Shown here: positions 15,657 through 25,972 of the stretch, one piece after another
Layout of the letters: every line of letters starts with the position of its first letter
Numbering within the stretch: position 1 is the first letter of the stretch
NCBI GenBank assembly: GCA_934272845.1
Contig: CAKQSF010000006.1
Location: forward strand, 1-64,000
Direction: 5' to 3'
Source: an uncultured Prevotella sp.
GTDB taxonomy: Bacteria > Bacteroidota > Bacteroidia > Bacteroidales > Bacteroidaceae
Length of the DNA: 64,000 nt
The notes under the pieces: generated by a model
The model's input: only the letters and a program-made list of their open reading frames with translations
Database searches by the model: none
What the model was told of the DNA's origin: nothing
Position numbers and translations under genes: made by a program

Positions 15657-18600
15657 ATGAAACCACTACTATCTCTACTCTTCGCGCTGCCGCTTTGCGT
15701 ACCGCAGAGTGCCAGTGCCGCAGACCAACTGCTTGCTTTTCCAGGAGCAGAAGGCTATGGTAAGTACGTCACAGGAGGCAGAGGCGGCGAGGTATGCTAC
15801 GTTACCCGCCTCGACGATTGCTCTGACAACGATCTCGTGCCGGGCACACTGCGCTGGGCCTTGCGTCACGACAACGGAGGGAAACCACGTACCGTGCTCT
15901 TCAACGTATCGGGAACCATCTATCTTACGTCTAAACTCAAACTGCAATATCCTGACGTCTCTATCCTCGGACAGACAGCACCAGGCGGCGGTGTAACCAT
16001 TACGGGTTACAATATGTATATCTGCCGCAACAACATTATTGTGCGTTACCTGCGTTTCCGTGCAGGAGACGTGCCCTCAACGTCTATGACGGGACTAGAT
16101 ATAGAGAATGCTAACAACGTTATTCTGGACCATTGCTCCATGACATGGAGTATGGAGGAGTGCCTCACAGCGTATGACACGGACTACACCACGGTGCAAT
16201 GGTGTATCATTGGCGAAGGTCTCTATAACTCAAAGAACTCTAAGGGCGCACGTGCCTACGCTACTCAGTGGGGCGGTGAGCACTCTACGATGCACCATAC
16301 GCTTATAACGAACTCTCATTCACGTGCTCCTCGTTTCAACGGTGTGCGTTCGTCAAGCAAGACAAAGGGTGAACATGACTATCAGGTAGACTCTGAGTTT
16401 GCCAATAACGTGGTGTTCAACTGGAGCCAGTCGGGCAACCAGTATGGCGGTGAGTATGACAAGGCGAAGGTGGAAGTGGCTGATTGGTGCGCTAACGACC
16501 CTGGCTACGACCGCGTTTACCTCATTAACAACTACTATAAACCAGGACCTTCTACCAAGAATGGGGCGGCAACGGCACGCTACTGGTGCTCTCCATCAAG
16601 CCCTTACGGACAGTGGTACCTCAGTGGTAATAAGTTTGAGGTGGACGGCAAGTTCTCTACCAAGATGGGAGTATGGAGCGCTGCAGAATTGAACAAAGTG
16701 AATGCCGATAACCTTTACGGTGCCTCTGACGGCAACGCAAGCCGTGGCATCAGCCTCAGCGGAAGCCTTTTCACTCAGTATGTGATGAAGGAACTGCCCT
16801 ACTCTCTCTCTGGCATGACTTACGAAACGGCTGACGAGGCGTATAACAATGTCGTTACTAAGGCTGGAGCATCGCTGCCTCGCTACGATGAAGTAGACCG
16901 CCGATTGCTCGATGAAGCCGCAGGAAAGAGAGATCCACAGTTTGTCGGAGCATCACTGAAGGCTACTGGTGACTATGGTATCATCGACTCACCTGACGAT
17001 ATTACCCTAACACGCACCAGTCAGTACGCTGTTGACGGCGTGGTTTACAACAACTTCCCGTTTGTTGGTATGCAGGAAGGCGACAAATATGCCGTTGATA
17101 CCGATGCCGACGGTATGCCTGACGCATACGAAGACGCTATGGGACTGAACAAGGACGATGCCTCTGACGGTGCTGCTGTTACAGCAAGCGGATACACAAA
17201 CCTTGAGGTATACCTCAACGGAGTGGCTGACGGCACTATCAACAAGGCGACTTACGAGACCAGTGACGTGCCTGTTAAGCCTGGTTCTAACGTCCTGCCT
17301 GAGAGCATCGATGTAAATTTCTCATGCAAGGATGCTGACGTAAAAGGCGTTACACCCGAAAGAATGAAAGTAAAGTATGGTAATGAGGTTACTATTCCTG
17401 AGAATACAACGCTCTACAAGGAGGGCTACACACTGACGGCATGGACTGGCGACAACTACACTCTGTATGCCGGACAAAGCGTTCTCCTTACACAAGGCAC
17501 CACACTAACGCCTGTTTTCACAAAGAACACTACGTCATTGCTAACAAGAACAGCACCCGTAGTGACCGTCTTCCAGAATAAGGATAACGTTCTTGCCGAC
17601 AAAGGAATCATTGTTACACGTACAAAGGTGGGCGATAAGGACATTGACCTTGCCGTAACATTATATCAAGGCTATCTAACCCTGCCAGTCGCAACAGGCT
17701 CTTACGCTGTAATAACATTTGCTGATGGTACATCTAAGACCACAAGCGAAGAACAAATAATAACTGCCGACGCTGAGATTAAGCAGATAACAGTTGTCTT
17801 CCCTTACAAGAAACAGACTGAAGGCGTGAGCGGTAGCGGCGATGCTACGGTAGCGTGGGAATGGGCTGGCACCGCAACCAAGGGCGGAGCGGTAACTCCT
17901 ACCAACATAGAGGGTGCGTTCGCAAGTGTCACTGGCGCAGTGAACGAAGATGCTTTCACCGTGGGCAGCAGCACAAAGCCTGGCTCTAAGTGCGTGGCTG
18001 TAACGCCAAAGGTTAAGGAAGATGCCTTTGCTACTACTAACAATGGATACATTACCTTCACTGTAACACCAGCGGAGGGCGTAAAGTTTAAGGCTACCGC
18101 ACTATCTTTCAAGGCTGGACACTTCGGAACGGACGGTGGTACGCTTGCCGTTACACAGAAAATAGGCGAGAATGGAACAGAAACCATTATCAGCAACGCA
18201 GTGGCTATTAACCGCGACTCATACAAAGATGTGTCTCTCACTTTGCCAAATACCGCGCTTTCTGCAGAGCCTTATATAATAAAGGTGTACGTATACGGCC
18301 TTGGCACCAACAAGCAAGTAGGTATCCGCGACATCACCGTAACGGGTGCATGGGAGGGGGCTGCCGCTGCCGCGGAGACATACACCGTGATGCCAAGCGT
18401 AATTCCTGCCAAAGCGGGCACTGTAAGCGTAGCGCCTGAAGAGGAATCATATGCAAAGGGCAAGACGGTTACACTCACCGTAACACCTAAAAGCGGCTAT
18501 AACTTCATAGGTTGGGAGGACGTTGACGGCACTATTTTGTCAAAAGCGCTGTCTTACACCACAACTATTGAGAGCGATATCTACCCTTGCGCACGCTTTA

Positions 18601-19922
18601 AGGCCGACTCGGAATACGCTAACATATTCAAGGACACGGAGCCTTACGATGCTGTGGTGTCTTCAGATGATGAACTTCTCATTGCCCTCGCCACCGCTTC
18701 AAAACGTGAGGACATGACGAAGCGTTACCGCATATTCCTCAAAGACGGCAACTATGACTTCGGAGTGAACGCCAAGACCGCTGTTCCGCAGAACACATCA
18801 CTCATCGGTGAGAGCCAAGAGGGCGTGCTGATACAGAACAATCCCGGCGTGGTGGCAAACTATCAGGAGCAGACTCCTGTGCTGTTTATTGACCAAAACC
18901 AGAACAATGTCTACATGCAAGACCTGACAATACGCCAGGCTCGCGACTGGGAAACGAAGAAGTCTGCCGGGCAGGCTATCGCCTTACGTCAGCGTGGCAA
19001 ACAGGCTGCATACAAGAACGTTACTATTCAGGGCGTGCAGGATACGTACTACCTGAACAAAGCCGATGCTACGGCATACTTTGAGGACTGCACCATTGCC
19101 GGAGAAGTGGACTTTATCTATGGCGACGGTACCATGTTCTTCCAGAACTGCACACTCAACCCACTGTCATCTGCGGCATATATCACTGCTTCTAACGCAC
19201 AAACAGGCTACAAAGGCATCGTTTTCAACAGTTGTACCATCACTGGCGATGCGTCAGCAGCAGGCTATCGCCTCGGAAGACCATGGAACGACTCACCTGC
19301 CGTAACATATCTCAACACCCGCATGAACATACTCCCAACCGCAAAGGGCTGGGGCAGCATGAAGAGCGGACTGGTTTGCCGCTTCCATGAATACGGCTCT
19401 GTTGACGCAGAGGACAACCTCCTCGACCTCTCTTCTCGCTCATTGGCAGACTGTGGCGCAGCAACAACATCAGACAACCCTGTCATTGACGCTACACAAG
19501 CAGCAGAATACAGCATCGACAAGGTATTCCCTACATGGCAGCCACAGACATTGACAGCACAGATCACGGCACCATTGCCATCTATCTTCAACAACACTCT
19601 GTCATGGAACGAGACAGAAGGTGCCATAGGTTACGCTATATGCAAAGACGGAAAGGTTATCGCCGTAACAACCAAGACATCGTATGACATTGACGATGCA
19701 AACGCCAAGTACACCATTCGCGCTGCAAACACAATGGGCGGACTGGGCAAACAGTCTGACATCGCCACAGGTATAGGTTGCATCTCTGCACCAAACGCAG
19801 CCCAGCAAGCCGACAACGCGATATACTCAGTAACAGGTGTTAAGGTTACAGATGGCGCAACACGTCATAATCTCGCACCAGGCGTATACGTAAAGAACAA
19901 CAAGACGTTTGTAGTTAAGTAA
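15657..19922 (+). CDS. Giant secreted pectate lyase (PL1) - pectinesterase (CE8) fusion
   Basis: The protein is 1421 aa. Signal peptide 1-21. PL1 beta-helix about 27-400 (AFPGAEGYGKYVTGGRGG, GTLRWAL, VSGTIYLTS, ILGQTAPGGG, VILDHCSMTWSMEE). A calcium loop DTDADGMPDAYEDAMG lies near 480. Two InlB/bacterial-repeat-like domains follow (TLTAWTGDN; later VSVAPEEESYAKGKTVTLT). The CE8 pectin methylesterase covers about 1000-1270, with QGVQDTYYL, catalytic Asp in GEVDFIYGDG, and the Arg/Trp site LGRPWND. A fibronectin-like stretch and a tail VYVKNNKTFVVK close the protein. It would remove methyl esters and cleave the pectin backbone in one enzyme. The hairpin terminator is at 19947-19984. Confidence 0.93.
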   Translation: MKPLLSLLFALPLCVPQSASAADQLLAFPGAEGYGKYVTGGRGGEVCYVTRLDDCSDNDLVPGTLRWALRHDNGGKPRTVLFNVSGTIYLTSKLKLQYPDVSILGQTAPGGGVTITGYNMYICRNNIIVRYLRFRAGDVPSTSMTGLDIENANNVILDHCSMTWSMEECLTAYDTDYTTVQWCIIGEGLYNSKNSKGARAYATQWGGEHSTMHHTLITNSHSRAPRFNGVRSSSKTKGEHDYQVDSEFANNVVFNWSQSGNQYGGEYDKAKVEVADWCANDPGYDRVYLINNYYKPGPSTKNGAATARYWCSPSSPYGQWYLSGNKFEVDGKFSTKMGVWSAAELNKVNADNLYGASDGNASRGISLSGSLFTQYVMKELPYSLSGMTYETADEAYNNVVTKAGASLPRYDEVDRRLLDEAAGKRDPQFVGASLKATGDYGIIDSPDDITLTRTSQYAVDGVVYNNFPFVGMQEGDKYAVDTDADGMPDAYEDAMGLNKDDASDGAAVTASGYTNLEVYLNGVADGTINKATYETSDVPVKPGSNVLPESIDVNFSCKDADVKGVTPERMKVKYGNEVTIPENTTLYKEGYTLTAWTGDNYTLYAGQSVLLTQGTTLTPVFTKNTTSLLTRTAPVVTVFQNKDNVLADKGIIVTRTKVGDKDIDLAVTLYQGYLTLPVATGSYAVITFADGTSKTTSEEQIITADAEIKQITVVFPYKKQTEGVSGSGDATVAWEWAGTATKGGAVTPTNIEGAFASVTGAVNEDAFTVGSSTKPGSKCVAVTPKVKEDAFATTNNGYITFTVTPAEGVKFKATALSFKAGHFGTDGGTLAVTQKIGENGTETIISNAVAINRDSYKDVSLTLPNTALSAEPYIIKVYVYGLGTNKQVGIRDITVTGAWEGAAAAAETYTVMPSVIPAKAGTVSVAPEEESYAKGKTVTLTVTPKSGYNFIGWEDVDGTILSKALSYTTTIESDIYPCARFKADSEYANIFKDTEPYDAVVSSDDELLIALATASKREDMTKRYRIFLKDGNYDFGVNAKTAVPQNTSLIGESQEGVLIQNNPGVVANYQEQTPVLFIDQNQNNVYMQDLTIRQARDWETKKSAGQAIALRQRGKQAAYKNVTIQGVQDTYYLNKADATAYFEDCTIAGEVDFIYGDGTMFFQNCTLNPLSSAAYITASNAQTGYKGIVFNSCTITGDASAAGYRLGRPWNDSPAVTYLNTRMNILPTAKGWGSMKSGLVCRFHEYGSVDAEDNLLDLSSRSLADCGAATTSDNPVIDATQAAEYSIDKVFPTWQPQTLTAQITAPLPSIFNNTLSWNETEGAIGYAICKDGKVIAVTTKTSYDIDDANAKYTIRAANTMGGLGKQSDIATGIGCISAPNAAQQADNAIYSVTGVKVTDGATRHNLAPGVYVKNNKTFVVK

Positions 19923-19946
19923 CAAACGACAATATACATAAATATT

Positions 19947-19984
19947 CTCCCCACGCTATCATTTCACAATGCCAGCGTGGGGAG
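19947..19984 (+). terminator. Intrinsic terminator of the PL1-CE8 gene
   Basis: An 11-bp stem CTCCCCACGCT/AGCGTGGGGAG (19947-19957 and 19974-19984) is followed by TTTTTA. Confidence 0.9.
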
Positions 19985-20159
19985 TTTTTATACTAACCAA
20001 ACTATATTCAATCTATATCTGAGTTTTCAATAATTACCAATCATATCATTTTCCGAGAATTACCATTTTTGCCAGTAGAGTTCACTTTCAGCATATACAT
20101 CACAATATCAAGCAGTTATAACACCGCTTCATATTTTATATCATATTAATCTGTAATCA

Positions 20160-20229
20160 CTATGCTTTTACAATCCAATCTCTATTTGATTGCATGGTAA
20201 AAGCATAGAGATCACATTACAATCAAGCC
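20160..20229. repeat. Intergenic hairpin element with AATCAAGCC motif
   Basis: Arms CTATGCTTTTAC (20160-20171) and GTAAAAGCATAG (20197-20208) pair perfectly, with an inner CAATC/GATTG. ATTACAATCAAGCC (20216-20229) follows, a motif repeated at 40498-40510 and 56607-56618. I see no coding sequence in 19990-20290. Confidence 0.65.
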
Positions 20230-20296
20230 TCTTTTACCCAATTTCCAAAATTTACCATTTATACCAGTACAAAAAAGGCTTATCATCAACACCCCG

Positions 20297-20611
20297 TTAC
20301 AACGTCAGATGAACATTAATCATCGGCGTACCGCGCCATGTACGTGGGCGAGGTGCTTTAGGAGCAGGAGCAACAGGGCGTTTTGTCGGCATAACCTCGC
20401 AGTAGTGGCAAACCTTCTTGCTGTGCTTCTTGAAGTACTTATCATGATGCTTCTTATTCTTATAGCCGTGGTATCCACCGTGATGTCTCTTCTCAACGCA
20501 CTCCTTTCTAACCTCTTTATGATGGCAGTCACGTCCGTTACATGGATGAGCCATAACAGTCATAGTACCGAGAACCATTGTCATTACGATGCCGAGAATA
20601 TACTTTTTCAT
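20297..20611 (-). CDS. Small His/Cys/Lys-rich secreted protein
   Basis: The protein is 104 aa with a signal peptide at about 1-21 (VLGTMTVMA|HPC). The mature chain is dense in His, Lys and Cys: HPCNGRDCHH, RHHGGYHGYKNKKHH, KKVCHYC. A Pro-rich stretch and the end INVHLTL follow. The CHYC and HPC…CHH pairs suggest metal binding, but no family is recognised. It has its own TAACTTTG promoter box at 20659-20666 and no partner gene. Metal buffering in the periplasm is an inference from composition only. Confidence 0.72.
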   Translation of the reverse strand: MKKYILGIVMTMVLGTMTVMAHPCNGRDCHHKEVRKECVEKRHHGGYHGYKNKKHHDKYFKKHSKKVCHYCEVMPTKRPVAPAPKAPRPRTWRGTPMINVHLTL

Positions 20612-20658
20612 AATCTTTTACTTTTAAGTGGTTAAACATTCTTGTTATTTTCTGAGTG

Positions 20659-20666
20659 CAAAGTTA
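20659..20666 (-). promoter_or_regulatory. -7 promoter box for the His/Cys-rich protein
   Basis: TAACTTTG on the minus strand, 48 nt upstream of the start at 20611. Confidence 0.65.
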
Positions 20667-20741
20667 ATGCCTTTTGCGTTACCCACAAACATATTTTCCC
20701 TACACTGCAGGCGGAAAGCCCTATAAGCAATAGGGGAAACC

Positions 20742-20960
20742 CCACCAATCTACCAATCTACCAAACACCCAACCCACCAAACAACCAAACGACCAACCCA
20801 CCAAACAACCAATCTACCAAACAACCAATCTACCAAACAACCAATCTACCAAACAACCAAACAACCAATCTACCAAACAACCAATCTACCAATCTACCAA
20901 ACAACCAATCTACCAAACAACCAATCTACCAATCTACCAAACAACCAAACAACCAATCCG
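20742..20960 (+). repeat. ACCAATCT/ACCAAACA octamer array
   Basis: About 25 degenerate 8-bp units (ACCAATCT, ACCAAACA) run between the divergent promoters of the His-rich gene and rimP. The stretch is strongly strand-asymmetric, with almost no G on the plus strand. An open frame through it encodes only Asn/Gln/Thr/Pro repeats and is not a gene. Confidence 0.85.
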
Positions 20961-21014
20961 CAACTAATTCATTAAAAAGTGATTAAATTTCTTGCATAAT
21001 TCAAAAAAACTTCG

Positions 21015-21022
21015 TACCTTTG
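21015..21022 (+). promoter_or_regulatory. -7 promoter box of the rimP-nusA-infB operon
   Basis: TACCTTTG, about 140 nt upstream of rimP. The leader that follows starts almost at once with the hairpin at 21035-21066. Confidence 0.75.
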
Positions 21023-21034
21023 CACCGTTCAGTG

Positions 21035-21073
21035 GAATGAGGGGCTCACAACAGAGTCCCTCATTCGTTTTTT
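21035..21073 (+). terminator. Leader terminator/attenuator of rimP-nusA-infB
   Basis: A stem of 9 perfect pairs GAATGAGGG/CCCTCATTC (21035-21043 and 21058-21066) is extended by four more pairs (one G-U) to a 6-nt loop and followed by G then six T. It lies between the promoter box (21015) and rimP (21161), where an intrinsic terminator would make a short leader RNA unless read through. Confidence 0.75.
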
Positions 21074-21160
21074 ACAAGCAATTGGATACAATTCTCCCTA
21101 TACAACCGAAAAAGGTAAAGAGTAAGAGACAAGAGATTTCCGTAATATAATATACTGACA

Positions 21161-21625
21161 ATGATCGAAAAGAAAAAAGTTCAAGAAATTGTCGAGGAAT
21201 GGCTCAACGACAAAGAGTACTTCCTCGTTGACGTAGATGTAACTCCAGACGACCGCATCGTGGTAGAGATAGACCATGCCGACGGTGTATGGATAGAGGA
21301 CTGCGTAGCCCTCAGCCGCTTCATAGAAGAACGCCTGAGCCGCGATGAGGAAGACTATGAACTAGAAGTAGGCAGTGCCGGTTTGGGACAGCCATTCAAG
21401 GTGGAGCAACAATACATCAACTGCATCGGTAAGGACGTTGAGGTCCTCAGTGCCGACGGCAAGAAACAGAAAGGCACCTTGAAAAGCGTTGAAGGACGTA
21501 ACTTCACCATCTCTACCCAAGAAAAGCAAAAGGTGGAAGGCAAGAAACGCCCAGTAATGGTAGACGTGGAGCATACATTCTCCATGGATGAGGTAAAATA
21601 CTGCAAGTATCTCATTAATTTCTAA
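21161..21625 (+). CDS. rimP: Ribosome maturation factor RimP
   Basis: The protein is 154 aa, the usual length for the family. The N-terminal alpha/beta domain has the conserved run around LVDVDVTPDDRIVVEID and the motif E-D-C-V-A-L-S-R (33-50 region). The middle holds YELEVGSAGLGQPF, and a C-terminal SH3-like barrel follows (KQKGTLKSVEGRNFTIST). RimP helps mature the 30S subunit. It is the first gene of the classic rimP-nusA-infB transcript, 23 nt before nusA. The promoter at 21015 and leader terminator at 21035 imply control by premature termination. Confidence 0.97.
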   Translation: MIEKKKVQEIVEEWLNDKEYFLVDVDVTPDDRIVVEIDHADGVWIEDCVALSRFIEERLSRDEEDYELEVGSAGLGQPFKVEQQYINCIGKDVEVLSADGKKQKGTLKSVEGRNFTISTQEKQKVEGKKRPVMVDVEHTFSMDEVKYCKYLINF

Positions 21626-21648
21626 AAAAAATAAATAAACATCATACA

Positions 21649-22917
21649 ATGGCAACAAAGATTACAGAACAAGTACCTAACATGATTGAAACGTTCAAGG
21701 AGTTCAAAACTACCAAGAACATCGACCGTACTACTCTCGTCAGCGTACTGGAGGAGAGTTTCCGCAATGTAATAGCAAAGATCTTCGGCAGCGACGCCAA
21801 CTTCGATGTCATCGTAAACCCTGACAAGGGCGACTTCGAAATCTACCGTAACCGCGTGGTTGTACCTGACGGCGAGGTTTCAGACGAAAACAAGGAAATC
21901 GCACTCTCTGAGGCACAGAAGATAGAAAGCGACTACGAAGTGGGCGAGGATGTCAGCGAACGCGTAGAGTTCGCCAAGTTCGGACGCCGCGCTATCCTTA
22001 ACCTGCGCCAGACTCTCTCAAGCAAGATACTTGAACTGGAACACGACACTCTCTACAACAAATACAAGGACCGCGTAGGTGAAATTATCACTGGCGAGGT
22101 TTATCAGATATGGAAGAGAGAAGTGCTTGTCGTTGATGACGAGGGTAACGAACTGTCATTGCCTCGCGCAGAGCAGATTCCTACCGATGTTTACCGCAAG
22201 AACGAGGCTGTAAAGGCTGTTATCGAGCGCGTAACAAACGACAATAACAACCCTAAGATTATCCTTTCACGTACCTCTACACTCTTCCTTCAGCGTCTGC
22301 TCGAGGCTGAAGTACCTGAGATTGCCGATGGACTCGTAGCCATTCGCAAGATTGCACGTATCCCTGGCGAACGCGCAAAGATTGCCGTAGAGAGTTTCGA
22401 TGACCGTATTGACCCTGTAGGCGCATGCGTCGGTGTTAAGGGCGCACGTGTTCACGGTATCGTAAGAGAACTGTGTAACGAAAACCTCGATGTGCTTAAC
22501 TACACTCAGAACACTAAACTCTTCATTCAGCGTGCCCTCGCTCCAGCACAAATCAATAGCATCGTGCTCAACGAAGAGGAGCATAAAGCAGAGGTTTACC
22601 TCCGTCCTGAGGAAGTTTCTCTCGCCATCGGCCGTGGTGGACAGAACATTAAACTCGCCAGCATGCTGACAGAATACACCATCGATGTATTCCGCGAACT
22701 CGACGGAGAGAATGCTAACGAGGAAGATATCTACCTCGACCAGTTCAATGACGAAATAGACCAGTGGGTTATTGATGCTGTAAAGGGAATAGGTCTTGAC
22801 ACCGCTAAGCAGGTTCTCAACGCACCACGCGAGATGCTCATCACCAAGGCTGACCTTGAGGAAGAGACCGTTGACCACTTGCTTGAAGTGCTGAGAGCCG
22901 AGTTCGAACAGCAGTAA
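21649..22917 (+). CDS. nusA: Transcription termination/antitermination factor NusA
   Basis: The protein is 422 aa. The N-terminal RNA-polymerase-binding domain (about 1-135) is followed by S1 (GEIITGEVYQIWKREVLVVDDEGNELSLPRAEQIP), then KH1/KH2 with the hallmark GACVGVKGARVHGIVREL and AIGRGGQNIKLASMLT, and a short C-terminal helical part ending EVLRAEFEQQ. NusA controls pausing, termination and antitermination. It lacks the long acidic repeats found in Proteobacteria, as is usual for Bacteroidota. As the second gene of a transcript with a leader terminator, it could regulate its own readthrough. Confidence 0.97.
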   Translation: MATKITEQVPNMIETFKEFKTTKNIDRTTLVSVLEESFRNVIAKIFGSDANFDVIVNPDKGDFEIYRNRVVVPDGEVSDENKEIALSEAQKIESDYEVGEDVSERVEFAKFGRRAILNLRQTLSSKILELEHDTLYNKYKDRVGEIITGEVYQIWKREVLVVDDEGNELSLPRAEQIPTDVYRKNEAVKAVIERVTNDNNNPKIILSRTSTLFLQRLLEAEVPEIADGLVAIRKIARIPGERAKIAVESFDDRIDPVGACVGVKGARVHGIVRELCNENLDVLNYTQNTKLFIQRALAPAQINSIVLNEEEHKAEVYLRPEEVSLAIGRGGQNIKLASMLTEYTIDVFRELDGENANEEDIYLDQFNDEIDQWVIDAVKGIGLDTAKQVLNAPREMLITKADLEEETVDHLLEVLRAEFEQQ

Positions 22918-22928
22918 AGAGAGCCAAA

Positions 22929-22966
22929 GGTTATTGGTCTTAGGTTTATGGTTATTGGTCTTAGGT
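22929..22966 (+). repeat. 17-bp direct repeat between nusA and infB
   Basis: GGTTATTGGTCTTAGGT occurs at 22929-22945 and 22950-22966, 4 nt apart. The rest of the 247-nt gap holds no gene and ends in an A/C-rich leader for infB. Confidence 0.8.
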
Positions 22967-23164
22967 CATAGTTATTAATCCTCTCCCGCATAACAAGAGA
23001 TTAAAGAACATTTTCATTAAGCCAGATGAGCAGAACAAAGTTTACTTGAGTTCTGCCATGGCGAGAAAAGGTGCATGAATATGAACACTATCATTCCAAT
23101 CCACAAGACCTTTTAACCCACAACCTCCAACCATCAACCACCACAAACAACTAAAAAACAGACA

Positions 23165-25966
23165 ATGAGTATAAGACTAAATAAAGCATTATCAGATCTC
23201 AACATCGGACTTCAGACTGCTGTTGACTTCCTTGAGAAAAGGCCAGACCTAGGTGAGGTAAAAAAAGAGGTGACGTTCAAACTGAATGACAAACAGTATG
23301 ACGCACTCGTTGCCGCATTCAAGTCTGACAAGGAAGTACGCGTGCAGGCAGAGATGTTGCAAAAGAAACCTGAGAAGAAAAAACAGGACAAGGAAAAGAA
23401 TAAGAAGGACGTGAAGAAGGCATCACAAGCCGTGACACCAGGAGACAACATGGTGACACGCAAGGAGGTTAAACCACTCGGGAAAATAGACCTCAGCACC
23501 GCTGGAAAACCTGCGAAGAGCAATAACAACGCTAAACCACAGCAGAACAACACTGCTGAACAAAAGAACATCGCTGCACAACCAAAACAGGATGCACCTA
23601 AAACACAACAACCTAAGCAGGATGCACCTAAGCCTGCTGCTGTACAACCCAAGCAGGATGCGCCTAAAGCAGAGCAGCCTAAGAGCGAAGACAGTAACAA
23701 GTCAGGGATCTTTACTCTCCGCAGCGAGCGTACGTCAATAGCGCGTCCTAACGTTATCGGCACCATCGACCTCTCTGCTCTCAACCAAAACACTCGTCCT
23801 AAGAAGAAGAGTAAGGAAGAGAAGCGCCGCGAGAGAGAAGACAAGGCACAGCAGAACAACAGCGAGAAGAAAAAACGCACACGCATAGGTAAGGAGCGCG
23901 TTGACATCAACGACGCTGCTAACCAGCCTTCAAAGAACGGCAAAAACGGCAAGAACGGTCGTAACAATAATAACGGAAACGGTGGCAACGGTAAGAACAA
24001 CGGTGGCAACGGTAACGGAAAGAAGAACAAGCAACGCGGAAAGCAACAGCAAGAGGTCAACGATGAGGACGTAGCACGTCAGGTAAAGGAGACCCTCGCA
24101 CGCCTTACCAGCAAGGGAAACCAGAATAAGAAGGGTGCCAAATACCGTAAGGAAAAACGTGACGCAGCGGCTGAGCAGCGCGATGCAGCAATGGCAGCAG
24201 AGGCAGCAGAGAACAAAGTGCTCAAACTCACAGAGTTCGTAACTGTCAGCGAACTGGCAACCATGATGGATGTTCCTGTAACAAAACTTATAGGAACACT
24301 CATGTCAGTAGGCATCATGGTGTCTATCAACCAGCGTCTTGACGCTGAGACCATCAACCTTGTGGCTGATGAGTTCGGCTTCACAACAGAATATGTCAGC
24401 GCAGAGGTTAGCGAGGCTATCCAAGAGGCAGAGGACGATGAGAACGATCTCGTAGCACGTCCACCAATCGTTACCGTCATGGGTCACGTAGACCACGGTA
24501 AAACATCTCTCCTCGACTACGTGCGCAATACCAACGTCATCGCAGGTGAGGCTGGTGGCATCACACAGCACATCGGTGCTTACAACGTAACACTTGAGGA
24601 TGGTCGCCACATCACGTTCCTCGATACCCCTGGTCACGAAGCATTCACTGCCATGCGTGCCCGTGGTACACAGGTAACGGATATCGCCATCATCATCATT
24701 GCCGCTGATGACTCTGTCATGCCTACCACCAAGGAGGCTATTGCCCATGCACAGGCTGCCAACGTCCCTATGGTATTCGCCATCAACAAAATTGATAAAC
24801 CTGGTGCAAACCCAGACAAGATACGTCAGGACCTCTCTGCAATGAACCTCCTTGTAGAGGAATGGGGCGGTAAATACCAGTGCCAAGAGATATCAGCCAA
24901 GAAGGGTATCGGTGTAGAGGAACTCATGGAGAAAGTACTTCTTGAAGCAGAAATGCTCGACCTCAAGGCTAACCCTAACCGTAAGGCAACAGGTTCTATC
25001 ATCGAGTCATCACTCGACAAGGGTCGTGGTTACGTCTCTACAGTGCTCGTAAGCAACGGTACTCTGCGCCAAGGCGATATCGTTATTGCCGGTACTGCAT
25101 GGGGTCGCGTAAAAGCAATGTTCAACGAGCGTAACCAACGCGTAGAGAAGGCAGGTCCAGCAGAGCCTGTTATCATCCTCGGTCTTAACGGCGCACCACA
25201 GGCAGGTGACTCTTTCCACATCATGGATACAGAGCAGGAGGCTAAGGAAATTGCCAACAAGCGTTTGCAATTGCAGCGTGAACAGAGCCTGCGCACCACC
25301 AAGACACTGTCTCTTGAGGAGATTGCGCACCGCGTAGCATTGGGCGAGTTCCACGAACTCAACCTCGTAGTGAAGGCCGACACCCAGGGTTCTGTAGAGG
25401 CTTTGAGCGACTCTTTCATCAAGATGTCTACCGAAAAGGTACAGGTAAACGTTATCATGAAGGGTGTAGGTCAGATTTCCGAGAACGATGTAATGCTTGC
25501 TTCTACCGCCGAGAACGGTATGATTGTTGGCTTCCAGGTTCGTCCTTCTGTCCCAGCCAAGAAGTTGGCGGAGCAGGAAGGCGTAGAAATCAACACTTAT
25601 TCTGTCATCTACGACGCCATGGACGACATCAAGGCAGCCATGGAAGGTATGCTCGACAAGATTAAGAAGGAGGTTGCCACAGGTCAGGTTGAGGTTAAGG
25701 AGGTATTCAAAATCTCCAAGGTCGGCACTGTTGCTGGTGCTATGGTTACCGATGGTAAGGTACACCGCACTGACAAGGCACGTCTCGTTCGCGATGGTAT
25801 CGTAATACACACCGGTGCTATCAACGCTCTGAAGCGTTACAAGGACGACGTTAAGGAAGTTGCCACAGGACTAGAGTGTGGTATCTCTCTTGTCAACTTC
25901 AACGACATTCAGGCTGGTGACATCATTGAGACCTTCACTGAGATTGAGGTAGAACAGAAGTTGTAA
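23165..25966 (+). CDS. infB: Translation initiation factor IF-2
   Basis: The protein is 933 aa. A long variable N-terminal region (about 50-330) is Lys/Gln/Pro/Asn-rich, with repeated PKQDAPK units and a [17 protein letters not shown] run. An IF2_N helix motif ([23 protein letters not shown]) lies at about 350-375. The GTPase domain follows, with G1 GHVDHGKT (about 440), G3 DTPGHE, and G4 NKID. Domains II-IV follow and end [17 protein letters not shown]-2 brings initiator tRNA to the 30S subunit. Third gene of the rimP operon. A CTAG array begins 7 nt after its stop, then a bidirectional terminator. Confidence 0.98.
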   Translation: MSIRLNKALSDLNIGLQTAVDFLEKRPDLGEVKKEVTFKLNDKQYDALVAAFKSDKEVRVQAEMLQKKPEKKKQDKEKNKKDVKKASQAVTPGDNMVTRKEVKPLGKIDLSTAGKPAKSNNNAKPQQNNTAEQKNIAAQPKQDAPKTQQPKQDAPKPAAVQPKQDAPKAEQPKSEDSNKSGIFTLRSERTSIARPNVIGTIDLSALNQNTRPKKKSKEEKRREREDKAQQNNSEKKKRTRIGKERVDINDAANQPSKNGKNGKNGRNNNNGNGGNGKNNGGNGNGKKNKQRGKQQQEVNDEDVARQVKETLARLTSKGNQNKKGAKYRKEKRDAAAEQRDAAMAAEAAENKVLKLTEFVTVSELATMMDVPVTKLIGTLMSVGIMVSINQRLDAETINLVADEFGFTTEYVSAEVSEAIQEAEDDENDLVARPPIVTVMGHVDHGKTSLLDYVRNTNVIAGEAGGITQHIGAYNVTLEDGRHITFLDTPGHEAFTAMRARGTQVTDIAIIIIAADDSVMPTTKEAIAHAQAANVPMVFAINKIDKPGANPDKIRQDLSAMNLLVEEWGGKYQCQEISAKKGIGVEELMEKVLLEAEMLDLKANPNRKATGSIIESSLDKGRGYVSTVLVSNGTLRQGDIVIAGTAWGRVKAMFNERNQRVEKAGPAEPVIILGLNGAPQAGDSFHIMDTEQEAKEIANKRLQLQREQSLRTTKTLSLEEIAHRVALGEFHELNLVVKADTQGSVEALSDSFIKMSTEKVQVNVIMKGVGQISENDVMLASTAENGMIVGFQVRPSVPAKKLAEQEGVEINTYSVIYDAMDDIKAAMEGMLDKIKKEVATGQVEVKEVFKISKVGTVAGAMVTDGKVHRTDKARLVRDGIVIHTGAINALKRYKDDVKEVATGLECGISLVNFNDIQAGDIIETFTEIEVEQKL

Positions 25967-25972
25967 GGGAAA

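Noticed and set aside
20642..20986. Plus-strand frame coding for Asn/Gln/Thr/Pro repeats
   Set aside because: It is a translation of the 8-bp octamer array. It begins inside the divergent promoter region and has no non-repeat domain.
23212..24060. Long minus-strand frame (282 codons) of Leu/Phe/Ser-rich protein
   Set aside because: It is the antisense shadow of the Lys/Asn/Gln-rich N-terminal region of IF-2, which is certain on the plus strand.
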